Below are positions 1 through 8,473 of a DNA stretch of 64,000 nt, piece by piece. A program made the translations under genes and the position numbers. Positions within the stretch are counted from its first letter, which is position 1, and each line of letters opens with the position of its first letter. The notes under the pieces are model-generated. The model searched no databases. It was not told where the DNA came from and saw only the letters and a list, made by a program, of their open reading frames with translations. Origin of the DNA: Nocardioides scoriae (GTDB lineage: Bacteria; Actinomycetota; Actinomycetes; Propionibacteriales; Nocardioidaceae). Location: NCBI RefSeq assembly GCF_900104965.1, contig NZ_LT629757.1, forward strand, positions 2,728,001 to 2,792,000, in the 5' to 3' direction.

Positions 1-2
1 GA

Positions 3-1235
3 GCAGGCACGAACTACTGCGACGAGCCGTCCGAGGACCGCCAGACGGCCTGCACGGTCGACCAGGAGGCACCCCGCATCCTGGAGGTCCGTCCCGACCG
101 GTCGAGCGTCGACGTCAGCACTGCCGCCCAGGTGGTCACCGTCATGGTCCACGCGGTCGACGACACCGGCATCCTCGTCGTGACGCTCGAGGCCACCTCG
201 CACGACGGCGCCAACAGGCTGCTGGCCAGCTCACGCACGCGGACGAGCGGGACGCCGCGCGACGGGTGGTGGCGGGTCCGCCTCGAGGTGCCGCGCTTCC
301 TGCCCAGCGCGACGTGGGACCTCCAGGCCTCCCTGCAGGACCGGTTGATGCGCGCCGGGGGCGCCGAGGTCACCCCCGAGCTGACCGTCGTCGACGACCA
401 CCCCGACCTCGCCGCACCGGTCGTGCGGTCGTTCGCGGCCACCCGGACCCGCGTGGACGTCCGGCAGGCGCCGGCCTCCCTGGCCGTCCGGACGCGCATC
501 ACCGACGACGCGTCCGGGGTCCACGACGTCCTGGCGTGCGCCGAACCCCTCACCGACCAGGGCTACGGACAGGGCACCGACCACTGCTGGGGCACCCCTC
601 GCACCAGCGGCACCGCCACGGACAGCTTCTGGGACATCCACTTCGAGATGTCGCGCCGGGCCCCGAGCGGGACCTACGCCTTCAGGATCTGCACGAGCGA
701 CCGCGCCCACACGGACCGGACGACGTGCTGGATCAGCCAGGCCGAGGCGGACTACCGGCGCTCGCGGGGCTGGCCGGTCACGGCGCCCCTCCTCCCCGGA
801 GGCGGCGGCACCCTCGAGGTGGTCGGCCTGGGCGAGGACGTCAACGCCCCCGTGCTGGGCACGGTCACCGTGAGCCCCGCGGTGGTGGACGCCTCCGCCG
901 GCGCGCGTCGGGCCTACGTGTACGTCCGCGCCACCGACGTCGAGGGGCTCGACCAGGGAGACATCCTGGTGAGCGTCTACCACGAGGACGGCAGGACCGT
1001 CCTGCAGAGCCGTTACTGGGCCTTCCCCCACGAAGGCACCCCACAGGACGGGACCTGGCGCGTCCCCCTCGACGTCCTCGGTGGAACGCCGCCGGGACGC
1101 TACGTCGTCGAGGTCACGCTGCGTGACCGGGCCCACGAGACGACGTACGCCCCGGCCGACCACCTGATCGGCACCGGGTGGGTGGCCTTCACGTCCGGCC
1201 AGGCCACGAACGGCGGCTACCTCGTGGTGCGCTGA
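3..1235 (+). CDS. Secreted/surface protein with tandem beta-sandwich-like repeats (5' end outside window)
   Basis: The reading frame is open from the first bases of the window, so the N-terminus, and any signal peptide, lies upstream. The visible 410 residues contain about three loosely repeated modules of roughly 120 residues. Each has a pattern of a V-D-V strand, an acidic 'DD/TD..G' turn, a W-R-V strand and a closing 'P.G.Y...V...DRAH' motif, as expected for extracellular Ig/FN3-like beta domains. Paired cysteines (for example in 'NYCDEPSEDRQTAC' and 'CWGT'/'CTSD'/'CWIS') suggest disulfides and export. I cannot name a family or a function. The frame ends 15 bases before the stop of the convergent TetR gene. 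Presence of a real gene is well supported by codon bias; function is unknown. Confidence 0.75.
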   Translation, partial: AGTNYCDEPSEDRQTACTVDQEAPRILEVRPDRSSVDVSTAAQVVTVMVHAVDDTGILVVTLEATSHDGANRLLASSRTRTSGTPRDGWWRVRLEVPRFLPSATWDLQASLQDRLMRAGGAEVTPELTVVDDHPDLAAPVVRSFAATRTRVDVRQAPASLAVRTRITDDASGVHDVLACAEPLTDQGYGQGTDHCWGTPRTSGTATDSFWDIHFEMSRRAPSGTYAFRICTSDRAHTDRTTCWISQAEADYRRSRGWPVTAPLLPGGGGTLEVVGLGEDVNAPVLGTVTVSPAVVDASAGARRAYVYVRATDVEGLDQGDILVSVYHEDGRTVLQSRYWAFPHEGTPQDGTWRVPLDVLGGTPPGRYVVEVTLRDRAHETTYAPADHLIGTGWVAFTSGQATNGGYLVVR

Positions 1236-1250
1236 CGGCTGCGACCAGCC

Positions 1251-1829
1251 TCAGGTCGAGGGCGAGGTGGCGGCGAACGAGGGCTGCAGCAGCGCCCGCT
1301 CGGCCATGGTCGAGAGCAGCGCGCGCATCTCGTCGGTCTCGAGGAAGGCGCTGTGGGGCGTGGAGTTGAGCAGGCCGAAGGTGGCGTGGACGGTGGCGCG
1401 GGCCTGCTGGCGCCCGAGGTGCGCGTCGAGCTCGAGCAGCTGGTCGGCCCAGACGTCGACGTAGGCCCGCTGGGTCTCGCGGACCTTCTCGCGGGCCTCC
1501 AGCGGCAGCGCGCCCCAGTCGCGGTCCTGCACGACGATGAGGGCCTGGTGCTCCAGGGCGAAGGCGACGTGCCAGTCGATGAGCCCGAGCAGCGCCTCGC
1601 GGGGCGAGCCGGCGGCGGCGACGCGGCGCCGTCCCTCGGTCAGCAGCTCGTCGCTGATGTTGACCAGCATCGAGGCGAGCACCGCGTCCTTGGAGCGGAA
1701 GTGGCGGTAGAGCGCCGGGCCGGAGAAGCCGCAGGCGGCGCCCAGCTCGGCGATCGAGACGCCGTGGAAGCCCTTCTCGGCGAAGAGCTCGGCGGCGATG
1801 GCCAGGATCTGCTGCCGACGCTCGCTCAT
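1251..1829 (-). CDS. TetR/AcrR-family repressor of the adjacent acyl-CoA carboxylase operon
   Basis: A 192-residue protein of normal TetR length. The N-terminal helix-turn-helix lies at about residues 24-46 ('GVSIAELGAACGFSGPALYRHFRSKDAVL'-type sequence), followed by an all-helical ligand-binding domain with no recognisable name. It is transcribed divergently from accD1-accA1-HMG-CoA lyase. In actinobacteria, TetR regulators in this position control leucine/isovalerate catabolism and are expected to sense an acyl-CoA. The ATG at 1829 is preceded by a TAACCT -10 box (1842-1837 on this strand) with only 7 bases between, so the message is probably leaderless. An operator-like sequence overlaps that -10, implying autoregulation. 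Family assignment is certain; ligand and target are inferred from position. Confidence 0.9.
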   Translation of the reverse strand: MSERRQQILAIAAELFAEKGFHGVSIAELGAACGFSGPALYRHFRSKDAVLASMLVNISDELLTEGRRRVAAAGSPREALLGLIDWHVAFALEHQALIVVQDRDWGALPLEAREKVRETQRAYVDVWADQLLELDAHLGRQQARATVHATFGLLNSTPHSAFLETDEMRALLSTMAERALLQPSFAATSPST

Positions 1830-1838
1830 TCGTCCGAG

Positions 1839-1854
1839 GTTATCGGTCGCTCAC
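1839..1854. promoter_or_regulatory. Probable TetR operator, copy near the tetR start
   Basis: GTTATCGGTCGCTCAC matches the near-perfect palindrome at 1911-1926 at 13 of 16 positions. It overlaps the -10 box (TAACCT on the minus strand) of the TetR gene and begins 10 bases from its start codon. Binding here would block RNA polymerase, giving autorepression. The site is inferred from symmetry and placement only. Confidence 0.6.
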
Positions 1855-1910
1855 CACGGACGGACGCGCGGACCGGCTGGTGACCTCGTGCGACCCGGCT
1901 GGCGCCGCGT

Positions 1911-1926
1911 GTTAACGATCGCTAAC
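1911..1926. promoter_or_regulatory. Probable TetR operator over the accD1 promoter
   Basis: GTTAACGATCGCTAAC is palindromic except for one position pair. Its last bases form part of the TAACCT -10 box (1923-1928) that sits 6 bases before the accD1 GTG start at 1935. With its partner at 1839-1854 it makes a mirror-image pair of operators over the two divergent promoters, as expected for a TetR repressor controlling itself and its neighbour. Confidence 0.7.
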
Positions 1927-1934
1927 CTCAGCGG

Positions 1935-3536
1935 GTGACCTCCTCCCCCGGTGACCTCCGCTCCCTCGTCGACGAGCTCCGGCAGCGCACCGAGCGGGTG
2001 CGCCAGGGCGGCTCGGAGGCGGCCCGGCGCAAGCACACCGACCGCGGCAAGCTGCTCGCCCGCGAGCGGGTCGACGCCCTGCTCGACCCGGGCAGCTCGT
2101 TCCTCGAGCTGAGCCCGCTGGCGGCGTACGGCATGTACGCGCCCGATCGCGGCCCCGACGCCCAGGACGCCCCCGACGACTTCGCGGTGCCCAGCGCCAG
2201 TATCGTCACGGGGCTCGGCACGGTCGAGGGCCGGCTGTGCGTGGTGGTCGCCAACGACGCCACGGTCAAGGGCGGCACCTACTACCCCGTGACGGTCAAG
2301 AAGCACCTGCGCGCCCAGGAGGTGGCCCGCGCCAACCGGCTGCCGTGCGTCTACCTCGTCGACTCCGGCGGGGCGTTCCTGCCGATGCAGGACGACGTCT
2401 TCCCCGACCGCGAGCACTTCGGGCGGATCTTCTTCAACCAGGCCAACCTCTCGCGCGAGGGCATCCCGCAGATCGCCTCGGTGATGGGCTCGTGCACCGC
2501 GGGCGGCGCCTACGTGCCGGCCATGTCCGACGAGACCGTGATCGTGCGCGACCAGGGCACGATCTTCCTCGGCGGCCCGCCCCTGGTGAAGGCCGCGACC
2601 GGCGAGGTCGTGACCGCCGAGGAGCTCGGCGGCGGCGAGGTCCACGCCCGGCTGTCCGGCGTCGTCGACCACCTCGCCGAGGACGACGCCCACGCGCTCG
2701 CCATCGTGCGCTCGATCGTCGCGACCCTGCCGCGGACCGCGGCGGGCCCGACCGACGCGGAGGTCGAGGAGCCCCTGGGCGACCCCGAGGAGCTCTACGA
2801 CGTGGTGCCCGCCGACACCCGCACGCCGTACGACGTCCGCGAGGTCGTCACCCGGATCGTCGACGGCAGCCGCTTCCACGAGTTCAAGCAGCTGTACGCC
2901 GAGACGCTGGTCTGCGGGTTCGCCTCGATCTGGGGCCACCGGGTCGGCATCGTGGCCAACAACGGCATCCTCTTCGCCGAGTCGGCCCGCAAGGGCGCCC
3001 ACTTCATCGAGCTGTGCAACCAGCGCGGGATCCCGCTGGTGTTCCTGCAGAACATCAGCGGCTTCATGGTCGGCAAGGAGTACGAGAACAACGGCATCGC
3101 CCGCGACGGCGCCAAGCTGGTCACCGCGGTGGCCTGCTCGGTCGTGCCGAAGTTCACCGTGGTCATCGGCGGGTCCTTCGGCGCCGGCAACTACGGCATG
3201 TGCGGCCGCGCGTACGACCCCCGCTTCCTGTGGATGTGGCCCAACGCCCGGATCTCGGTGATGGGGGGCGAGCAGGCCGCCGGCGTGCTGGCCACCGTCC
3301 GCCGCGACGGCATGGAGGCCCGCGGCCAGGAGTGGTCGGCGCAGGACGAGGAGGCCTTCAAGGCGCCGATCCGCGACCAGTACGAGCACCAGGGCTCGCC
3401 CTACTACTCCACCGCGCGGCTGTGGGACGACGGCGTCATCGACCCCGTCGACACCCGCCGCGTCCTCGGCATGGGCCTCGAGGCCGCCGCGCACGCGCCG
3501 ACCCCGGATCCCTCCTACGGCATCTTCAGGATGTGA
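1935..3536 (+). CDS. accD1: Acyl-CoA carboxylase beta (carboxyltransferase) subunit, methylcrotonyl-CoA type
   Basis: The 533-residue carboxyltransferase transfers CO2 from carboxybiotin to an acyl-CoA. It shows the two crotonase-like halves of the family. The N-terminal acyl-CoA oxyanion region '[10 protein letters not shown]' lies near residue 185, and the C-terminal biotin-side motif '[18 protein letters not shown]' near residue 413 is typical of methylcrotonyl-CoA rather than propionyl-CoA carboxylases. The next genes are its biotin carboxylase partner and HMG-CoA lyase, which together convert 3-methylcrotonyl-CoA towards acetoacetate and acetyl-CoA in leucine breakdown. The enoyl-CoA hydratase and isovaleryl-CoA dehydrogenase steps are not in the window. 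GTG start at 1935 is supported by the TAACCT -10 box 6 bases upstream (leaderless). Confidence 0.93.
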   Translation: MTSSPGDLRSLVDELRQRTERVRQGGSEAARRKHTDRGKLLARERVDALLDPGSSFLELSPLAAYGMYAPDRGPDAQDAPDDFAVPSASIVTGLGTVEGRLCVVVANDATVKGGTYYPVTVKKHLRAQEVARANRLPCVYLVDSGGAFLPMQDDVFPDREHFGRIFFNQANLSREGIPQIASVMGSCTAGGAYVPAMSDETVIVRDQGTIFLGGPPLVKAATGEVVTAEELGGGEVHARLSGVVDHLAEDDAHALAIVRSIVATLPRTAAGPTDAEVEEPLGDPEELYDVVPADTRTPYDVREVVTRIVDGSRFHEFKQLYAETLVCGFASIWGHRVGIVANNGILFAESARKGAHFIELCNQRGIPLVFLQNISGFMVGKEYENNGIARDGAKLVTAVACSVVPKFTVVIGGSFGAGNYGMCGRAYDPRFLWMWPNARISVMGGEQAAGVLATVRRDGMEARGQEWSAQDEEAFKAPIRDQYEHQGSPYYSTARLWDDGVIDPVDTRRVLGMGLEAAAHAPTPDPSYGIFRM

Positions 3537-3543
3537 GGGGGAG

Positions 3544-5499
3544 GTGACGAGCATCCAGACCGTCCTGATCGCCAACCGCGGCGAGATCGCGCTCCGCGTG
3601 ATCCGCACCTGCGACCGCCTCGGCATCCGGTCGGTCGCCATCCACACCGACCTCGACGCCACCGCGCCCCACGTGCGCGCCGCCGGGGAGGCCGTCCGGG
3701 TCGGGTCCTACCTCGACGTCGACGAGGTGGTCGCCGCCGCGGTGGGCGCCGGCGCCGACGCCGTGCACCCCGGCTACGGCTTCCTCTCCGAGCGCTCGGC
3801 CTTCGCCCAGGCGCTCGAGGACGCCGGCATCGCCCTGGTGGGACCCACCGCCGCGGTGATGGAGCAGATGGGCCGCAAGGACCACGCCCGCGAGGTCGCG
3901 ATGGCTGCGGGGGTCCCCGTCGTCCCGTCGTACGCCGTGGACGACGACCCCGCCGACTTCGCGATGCCGGTGCTGGTCAAGGCCGCGGCCGGTGGCGGCG
4001 GCAAGGGCATGCGCGTGGTCCGCAGCACCAGCGAGTACGCCGACGCCCTCGCCGCCGCGCGCCGCGAGGCCGCCTCGTCCTTCGGCGACGACACCCTGCT
4101 GGTCGAGAAGTACGTCGAGCGCGGCCGCCACGTCGAGGTCCAGGTGCTGGCCGACCACCACGGCGCGGTCGTGCACCTCTTCGAGCGCGACTGCTCCACC
4201 CAGCGCCGCCACCAGAAGGTGCTGGAGGAGGCGCCCGCCCCGACCATCGACGAGGCCACCCGCGAGCGGATCACCAGCGCCGCGGTCGACCTGGCCCGCG
4301 AGGTGGGCTACCGCAACGCCGGCACGGTCGAGTTCCTGCTCGACGTCGACACCGGCGAGGCCTACTTCCTGGAGATGAACACCCGGCTCCAGGTCGAGCA
4401 CCCGGTGACCGAGGGCGTGGTGTCGACGGGGCCGAGCGGCGGGGCGATCGACCTGGTCGAGCACCAGCTGCGGGTCGCCGCCGGCGAGCCGCTGGCGCTG
4501 CGGCAGGAGGACCTCCACCTGCGCGGCCACGCGATCGAGGCGCGGGTCTACGCCGAGGACTCGTTCCACGGCTTCCTGCCCCAGGCGGGCCGGGCGACCC
4601 TGGTGCGCTGGCCCGACCGGGTGCGGGTCGACCACGCGCTGGAGAGCGGCCAGGTCGTCAGCACGGCGTACGACCCGATGCTCGGCAAGGTGGTCGCCCA
4701 CGGCCCCACCCGCGAGGCGGCGCGGCAGGCGCTGGTCGCGGCGCTGGACGACACGGCGATCCTCGGGCTCACCACCAACGCGGGCTTCCTGCGGGCCCTG
4801 GTGGCCGGCGAGGAGTTCCGCGACGCGACGATCGACACGGCGTGGCTCGACACCGCCGAGGTGGTCGAGCCGACCGCCGACGTCGCGCGCGTCCTCGCAG
4901 CCTGGACCGACGCGATGCTGCGCGCCGACCTCGGCCGCACCGGGCCCTTCCGGGCCGACGGGTTCCGGCTCGCGGCCCCCGCGGCGCCCTTCCTGGTCCA
5001 GCTCGACCGCACCGTCCGGGTGCACCGCGACCCCGGCGGCGCGACGGGCCGCGTCGACGACGTCGTGGTGCGGCAGCTGCTGGCCGACCCCGTCGCCACG
5101 GCTCGTCCCGCGCCGCCTCGTGACGGGCCCCACGTGGTGCGCCTCGACCTCGACGGCCAGCGTCACCAGGCCGTCGTCCACGCCGACCGCCACGCCGTGG
5201 AGGTGGTCCACCAGGGCCAGCGCTTCGTCTTCGCGCGTCCCGACGTCACGCTGCAGCACGGCCCGGCCGCCGGCGCCGGCACCCTGACCGCGCCGATGCC
5301 GGGCACGGTCCTGGCCGTCGACGTGGCCACCGGCGACCGCGTCGAGTCGGGCGCGCGGCTCGGCGTGCTCGAGGCGATGAAGATGGAGCTCACGCTCACC
5401 GCGCCCTTCGCCGGCACCGTCACGACCGTGGGTGCCCCCGCCGGGGGCCAGGTCGGGCTCGGCGACGTGCTCTTCGAGGTGGAGGCCGACGATGACTGA
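3544..5499 (+). CDS. accA1: Biotin carboxylase/biotin carrier alpha subunit (methylcrotonyl-CoA carboxylase)
   Basis: This 651-residue fused subunit carries the ATP-grasp biotin carboxylase domain (glycine-rich 'AGGGGKGM' near residues 150-157, 'EMNTRLQVEHPVTE' near 277-290). After a variable bridging region it ends in a C-terminal biotinyl domain with the site 'EAMKMEL', Lys613 being biotinylated. It carboxylates its own biotin using ATP and bicarbonate and passes CO2 to the AccD1 subunit. The GTG start at 3544 lies 7 bases after the accD1 stop and is preceded by a purine-rich ribosome site (GGGGGAGG), so the two subunits are co-translated from one operon. Full length, no lesions seen. Confidence 0.93.
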   Translation: MTSIQTVLIANRGEIALRVIRTCDRLGIRSVAIHTDLDATAPHVRAAGEAVRVGSYLDVDEVVAAAVGAGADAVHPGYGFLSERSAFAQALEDAGIALVGPTAAVMEQMGRKDHAREVAMAAGVPVVPSYAVDDDPADFAMPVLVKAAAGGGGKGMRVVRSTSEYADALAAARREAASSFGDDTLLVEKYVERGRHVEVQVLADHHGAVVHLFERDCSTQRRHQKVLEEAPAPTIDEATRERITSAAVDLAREVGYRNAGTVEFLLDVDTGEAYFLEMNTRLQVEHPVTEGVVSTGPSGGAIDLVEHQLRVAAGEPLALRQEDLHLRGHAIEARVYAEDSFHGFLPQAGRATLVRWPDRVRVDHALESGQVVSTAYDPMLGKVVAHGPTREAARQALVAALDDTAILGLTTNAGFLRALVAGEEFRDATIDTAWLDTAEVVEPTADVARVLAAWTDAMLRADLGRTGPFRADGFRLAAPAAPFLVQLDRTVRVHRDPGGATGRVDDVVVRQLLADPVATARPAPPRDGPHVVRLDLDGQRHQAVVHADRHAVEVVHQGQRFVFARPDVTLQHGPAAGAGTLTAPMPGTVLAVDVATGDRVESGARLGVLEAMKMELTLTAPFAGTVTTVGAPAGGQVGLGDVLFEVEADDD

Positions 5500-6439
5500 G
5501 ACCCCGGACGCCCCCGGGCGCGAGCCGGACCTGCCCGCCCGCGTCACGATCTACGAGGTCGGGCCGCGCGACGGCCTGCAGAACGAGTCCGGCCTGGTGC
5601 CGACCGCCGCCAAGGCGGAGTTCGTGCGCCGCCTGCTCGCCGCCGGCCTGCCGGTGGTCGAGGCCACCAGCTTCGTCCACCCCCGCTGGGTGCCGCAGCT
5701 GGCCGACGCGGGCGAGCTGCTCGACCTGCTCGCGGCGGACCTCGGCGACACCGCCCGCGAGCTGCCGGTGCTGGTGCCCAACGAGCGGGGCCTCGACCGG
5801 GCGCTGGAGCGCGGCTGCCGCCACGTCGCCGTCTTCGGCAGCGCCACCGAGACCTTCGCCCAGCGCAACCTCAACCGCTCCTTCGAGGAGCAGTTCGCGA
5901 TGTTCGAGCCGACCGTGCGGCGGGCCCGCGACGCCGGCGCCGACGTCCGGGCCTACCTCAGCATGTGCTTCGGCGACCCCTGGGAGGGCCCGGTGCCGAT
6001 CGACCAGGTCGTCGCGGCGGGCCGCCGGATGCTCGACCTCGGCGCCAGCCAGCTCTCCCTCGGCGACACCATCGGCGTCGGCACCGCCGGCCACGTCCGC
6101 GCCCTGCTCGCGGCGTTCGACGACGCCGGCCTCGGCAGCGACGTCCTCGCGGTGCACTTCCACGACACCTACGGCCAGGCGCTCGCCAACGCCCACGCCG
6201 CCCTCCAGCACGGCATCACCACCTTCGACGCCAGCGCCGGCGGCCTCGGCGGCTGCCCGTACGCCGAGAGCGCCACCGGCAACCTCGCCACCGAGGACCT
6301 CGTCTGGCTGCTCCGGGGACTGGGCGTCGAGACCGGCGTCGACCTCGACGCCCTGGTGGCGACCAGCACCTGGATGGCCGGCGTCCTGGGTCGTCCCAGC
6401 CCCTCCCGGGTGGTGCAGGCGCTCAGCCCGGCGGGGTAG
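5492..6439 (+). CDS. mvaB: Hydroxymethylglutaryl-CoA lyase
   Basis: A 315-residue TIM-barrel lyase of the HMG-CoA lyase/DRE-TIM family that splits 3-hydroxy-3-methylglutaryl-CoA into acetoacetate and acetyl-CoA, the last step of leucine degradation. Diagnostic elements are 'YEVGPRDGLQNES' near the N-terminus (catalytic Arg and metal-binding Asp) and the family signature 'GGLGGCPYA' with the catalytic Cys at about residue 255. The ATG at 5492 overlaps the end of accA1 by 8 bases and has a GGAGG site just upstream, which makes it the best start; a longer in-frame extension inside accA1 is not credible. It is the last gene of the operon and is followed by repeat-rich DNA. Confidence 0.93.
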   Translation: MTETPDAPGREPDLPARVTIYEVGPRDGLQNESGLVPTAAKAEFVRRLLAAGLPVVEATSFVHPRWVPQLADAGELLDLLAADLGDTARELPVLVPNERGLDRALERGCRHVAVFGSATETFAQRNLNRSFEEQFAMFEPTVRRARDAGADVRAYLSMCFGDPWEGPVPIDQVVAAGRRMLDLGASQLSLGDTIGVGTAGHVRALLAAFDDAGLGSDVLAVHFHDTYGQALANAHAALQHGITTFDASAGGLGGCPYAESATGNLATEDLVWLLRGLGVETGVDLDALVATSTWMAGVLGRPSPSRVVQALSPAG

Positions 6440-6442
6440 TCC

Positions 6443-6597
6443 GGAACCACCGGGTACCCGGTGGTTCATGGACTCCGGGGGCATTGCAACGGCCGAGAAG
6501 TCCAGGGAGTCCCTGAGCAATGGCCCGAGATGCGGCGTACGACCGGGATGTCCTGCCGGCGTCGCGGAACCACCGGGTACCCGGTGATTCATGGACT
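6443..6597. repeat. Two copies of a palindromic intergenic repeat between convergent genes
   Basis: Two 32-base direct repeats (6443-6474 and 6566-6597), identical at 31 positions, each contain a 24-base palindrome (half-site GAACCACCGGGT; perfect at 6444-6467, one mismatch at 6567-6590) followed by ATGGACT. Between them lies a small perfect hairpin (CAGGGAGTCCCTG) and an imperfect inverted pair GGCATTGC/GCAATGGCC. The unit sits between the convergent HMG-CoA lyase and EcsC-like genes and could end transcription from both sides. It looks like a dispersed repeat rather than a gene. The remaining bases up to 6694 show nothing else. Confidence 0.75.
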
Positions 6598-6694
6598 TCT
6601 CAGGCCCCGCACACCCCGAGAAGACCCTGAACCCCCTGGGAGGACACCCGGAGAACACCGTGAGGAACCCCCAGGGACACCCCCACCGCCACCC

Positions 6695-7384
6695 TCAGGG
6701 CGTGCGCCGCGGCAGCAGCTCGCGGTCGACGTAGCGGCCGATCTTCCAGGTCGCGTAGCCGTCGGTGCTCGCGCCCACGAGCCCGCCGACGACCGGGACC
6801 CGGCGGCCGACGGTGGAGGCCAGGCGCTTGCCGGCCACGCGGGTCATCAGCTCCGAGGCGACCTCGTTGGCGACCAGGGTGTCGAGGTGCGGGTCGTGGA
6901 CCGGCGCGGTGGCCAGCACCATCGGCGTGCCGGGCAGCTGGCGGCGGCGCACCAGCTCGTGCAGCTTCTCCTCGCCGAGCAGCGCGGTGAGCACGGCGTT
7001 GCGGGTGCGCGGGTCGGCGAGGTCGTAGCCGCGCAGGTGGGCGATCGCGGCGACCAGGCGGCACTGGAGCATCGCCAGACCGGCGATGTTGGCCGGCACG
7101 GCGACCGCCATGGTGGCCAGCCCGCCGAGGTTGGTGACGAAGCCCTGGGCCCCGGCCAGCCGGACGTGGTCCTCGATCAGCCGGGTGACGGTGGCCTCGA
7201 GGTCACCCCCCTGGGCGTCGCGCTCGCGCTCGGCGACCAGCGCGGCGCCGTCCAGCGGGCCGAACCCGTGGACGGCGCGGTCGAGGGCCTGCTGCACGAA
7301 CGTGGCGGCGTACTGCGGGGCCAGCTCGGAGACACTGGGCCCGAGCTGCTGGGCCGCCCGGCCCAGGCGCCTGCTCAGACTCAT
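6695..7384 (-). CDS. EcsC-family protein
   Basis: The 229-residue protein resembles the EcsC family: an amphipathic N-terminal helix, a central 'GGLATMAVAVPANIAGLAMLQCRLVAAIAHLRGYD'-type hydrophobic segment, and a glycine-rich C-terminal 'GRRVPVVGGLVGASTDGYATWKIGRYVDREL' segment. The biochemical role of EcsC-like proteins is not established; membrane association is likely from the hydrophobic stretches. The ATG at 7384 is preceded by TAGGCT (7396-7391) with a 6-base gap, the leaderless arrangement common in this window. It is divergent from aat, sharing a 57-base promoter region. Confidence 0.75.
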   Translation of the reverse strand: MSLSRRLGRAAQQLGPSVSELAPQYAATFVQQALDRAVHGFGPLDGAALVAERERDAQGGDLEATVTRLIEDHVRLAGAQGFVTNLGGLATMAVAVPANIAGLAMLQCRLVAAIAHLRGYDLADPRTRNAVLTALLGEEKLHELVRRRQLPGTPMVLATAPVHDPHLDTLVANEVASELMTRVAGKRLASTVGRRVPVVGGLVGASTDGYATWKIGRYVDRELLPRRTP

Positions 7385-7441
7385 GGTGCCAGCCTACGGT
7401 CCGGCCCCGACGCTGCGGGGGCGGTGCGACACCATGGGGGC

Positions 7442-8128
7442 GTGCCCGTCGAACCGTCACCGACCCCGTGGGCCTTCCCGCCTGCGGACTCGGTCGCCGA
7501 CGACCTCGTCGCGGTCGGCGCGGACCTGGCGCCGGGCACGCTGCTCGCGGCGTACCGCCAGGGGCTCTTCCCGATGGCGCTGTCCGAGCTGCCCGGCCGG
7601 ATGGCCTGGTGGTCGCCGGACCCGCGCGGCGTGCTGCCGCTCGAACGGCTCAGGGTCTCGCGCTCGCTGCGGCAGTCGGCCGCCCACTTCGAGGTCCGCG
7701 TCGACTCCTGCTTCACCGAGGTCGTCGCCGGCTGCGCCGACCCGTCGCGCGACGGCGGCTGGATCGACGACGAGATCGCGGCGGCGTACGTCGAGCTGCA
7801 CCGGCTGGGCTGGGCCCACAGCGTGGAGGCCTGGCGCGACGGCGAGCTCGCGGGCGGGCTGTACGGCGTCGCCGTCGGCGGGCTGTTCGCCGGGGAGTCG
7901 ATGTTCGCCCGGGTCCGCGACGCGTCCAAGGTGGCCCTGGTCGGCCTGGTCGGCCTGCTGCGCGACGCCCACGCCGAGGAGCGGCTGCTCGACACGCAGT
8001 GGCTCACCCCGCACCTCGGGACGCTGGGGGTGCTGGAGGTCCCGCGGTCGACGTACCTGCGGCAGCTCCGACGGGCGCTGGAGCTGCCCCTGCCCGGCGC
8101 CTTCGGCGGCCCGGGGGACGGCGCCTAG
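7442..8128 (+). CDS. aat: Leucyl/phenylalanyl-tRNA-protein transferase
   Basis: A 228-residue enzyme that adds Leu or Phe to proteins with N-terminal Arg or Lys, creating N-degrons for ClpS/ClpAP-type degradation. Family blocks are present in order: 'VGADLAPGTLLAAYRQGLFPM', 'WWSPDPRGVLPL', 'GWIDDEI..AY..LH..G.AHSVEAW', 'GGLYGVAVGGLFAGESMF' and 'LLDTQWLTPHLGTLGVLEVPR'. Upstream in-frame codons exist as far as 6461 but run through the EcsC region antisense, so the GTG at 7442, which starts 'PVEPSPTPWAFPP', is chosen. The 3' end overlaps the convergent rhodanese gene by 4 bases. Confidence 0.9.
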   Translation: MPVEPSPTPWAFPPADSVADDLVAVGADLAPGTLLAAYRQGLFPMALSELPGRMAWWSPDPRGVLPLERLRVSRSLRQSAAHFEVRVDSCFTEVVAGCADPSRDGGWIDDEIAAAYVELHRLGWAHSVEAWRDGELAGGLYGVAVGGLFAGESMFARVRDASKVALVGLVGLLRDAHAEERLLDTQWLTPHLGTLGVLEVPRSTYLRQLRRALELPLPGAFGGPGDGA

Positions 8129-8463
8129 ACGACGAGCGGGTCGGCGTCGCCCTCGGCGACCATCGGCCGGCCGGCGTCGGACCAGTCGAGCATGCCGCCG
8201 GCGAGGTTGATCGCCTCGAGGCCCTTCTCGCGCAGGAACGCCGTCGCCTGGGCCGAGCGGCCGCCCACCTTGCAGACCACGAGCAGCTGCTGGTCCGAGG
8301 GCAGCTCGTCGACCCGGTCGGGGACCTGCGTCAGCGGGACGTGCAGCGCGCCCTCGATGTGGCCGTGCTGCCACTCGATCGGCTCGCGCACGTCGAGGAC
8401 GGTCACGCCGGCCGGGAGCGGGTCGGGCACCTGGGCGACCTCGATGGTGGGGACCTCGATCAT
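8125..8463 (-). CDS. Single-domain rhodanese-like sulfurtransferase
   Basis: A 112-residue protein consisting of one rhodanese domain: 'VLDVREPIEWQHGHIEGALHVPL' at residues 22-44 and the active-site loop 'CKVGGRS' with Cys64 carrying the persulfide. Such proteins move sulfane sulfur in the cytoplasm; the partner is unknown. ATG at 8463 is preferred over a TTG nine bases further upstream, which touches the end of the glycosylase gene. The gene starts 10 bases after the glycosylase stop, so the two are probably co-transcribed. Confidence 0.85.
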   Translation of the reverse strand: MIEVPTIEVAQVPDPLPAGVTVLDVREPIEWQHGHIEGALHVPLTQVPDRVDELPSDQQLLVVCKVGGRSAQATAFLREKGLEAINLAGGMLDWSDAGRPMVAEGDADPLVV

Positions 8464-8473
8464 GGTCGCCAAC

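Noticed and set aside
1851-5547. Very long minus-strand reading frames opposite accD1 and accA1
   Set aside because: They are frame shadows produced by strong third-position GC bias; they lack ribosome sites and family motifs while the plus-strand genes are unmistakable.
6461-7441. N-terminal extension of aat by more than 300 codons
   Set aside because: The extension runs antisense through the EcsC-like gene and the palindromic repeat; Aat is normally about 230 residues and its conserved start matches GTG 7442.
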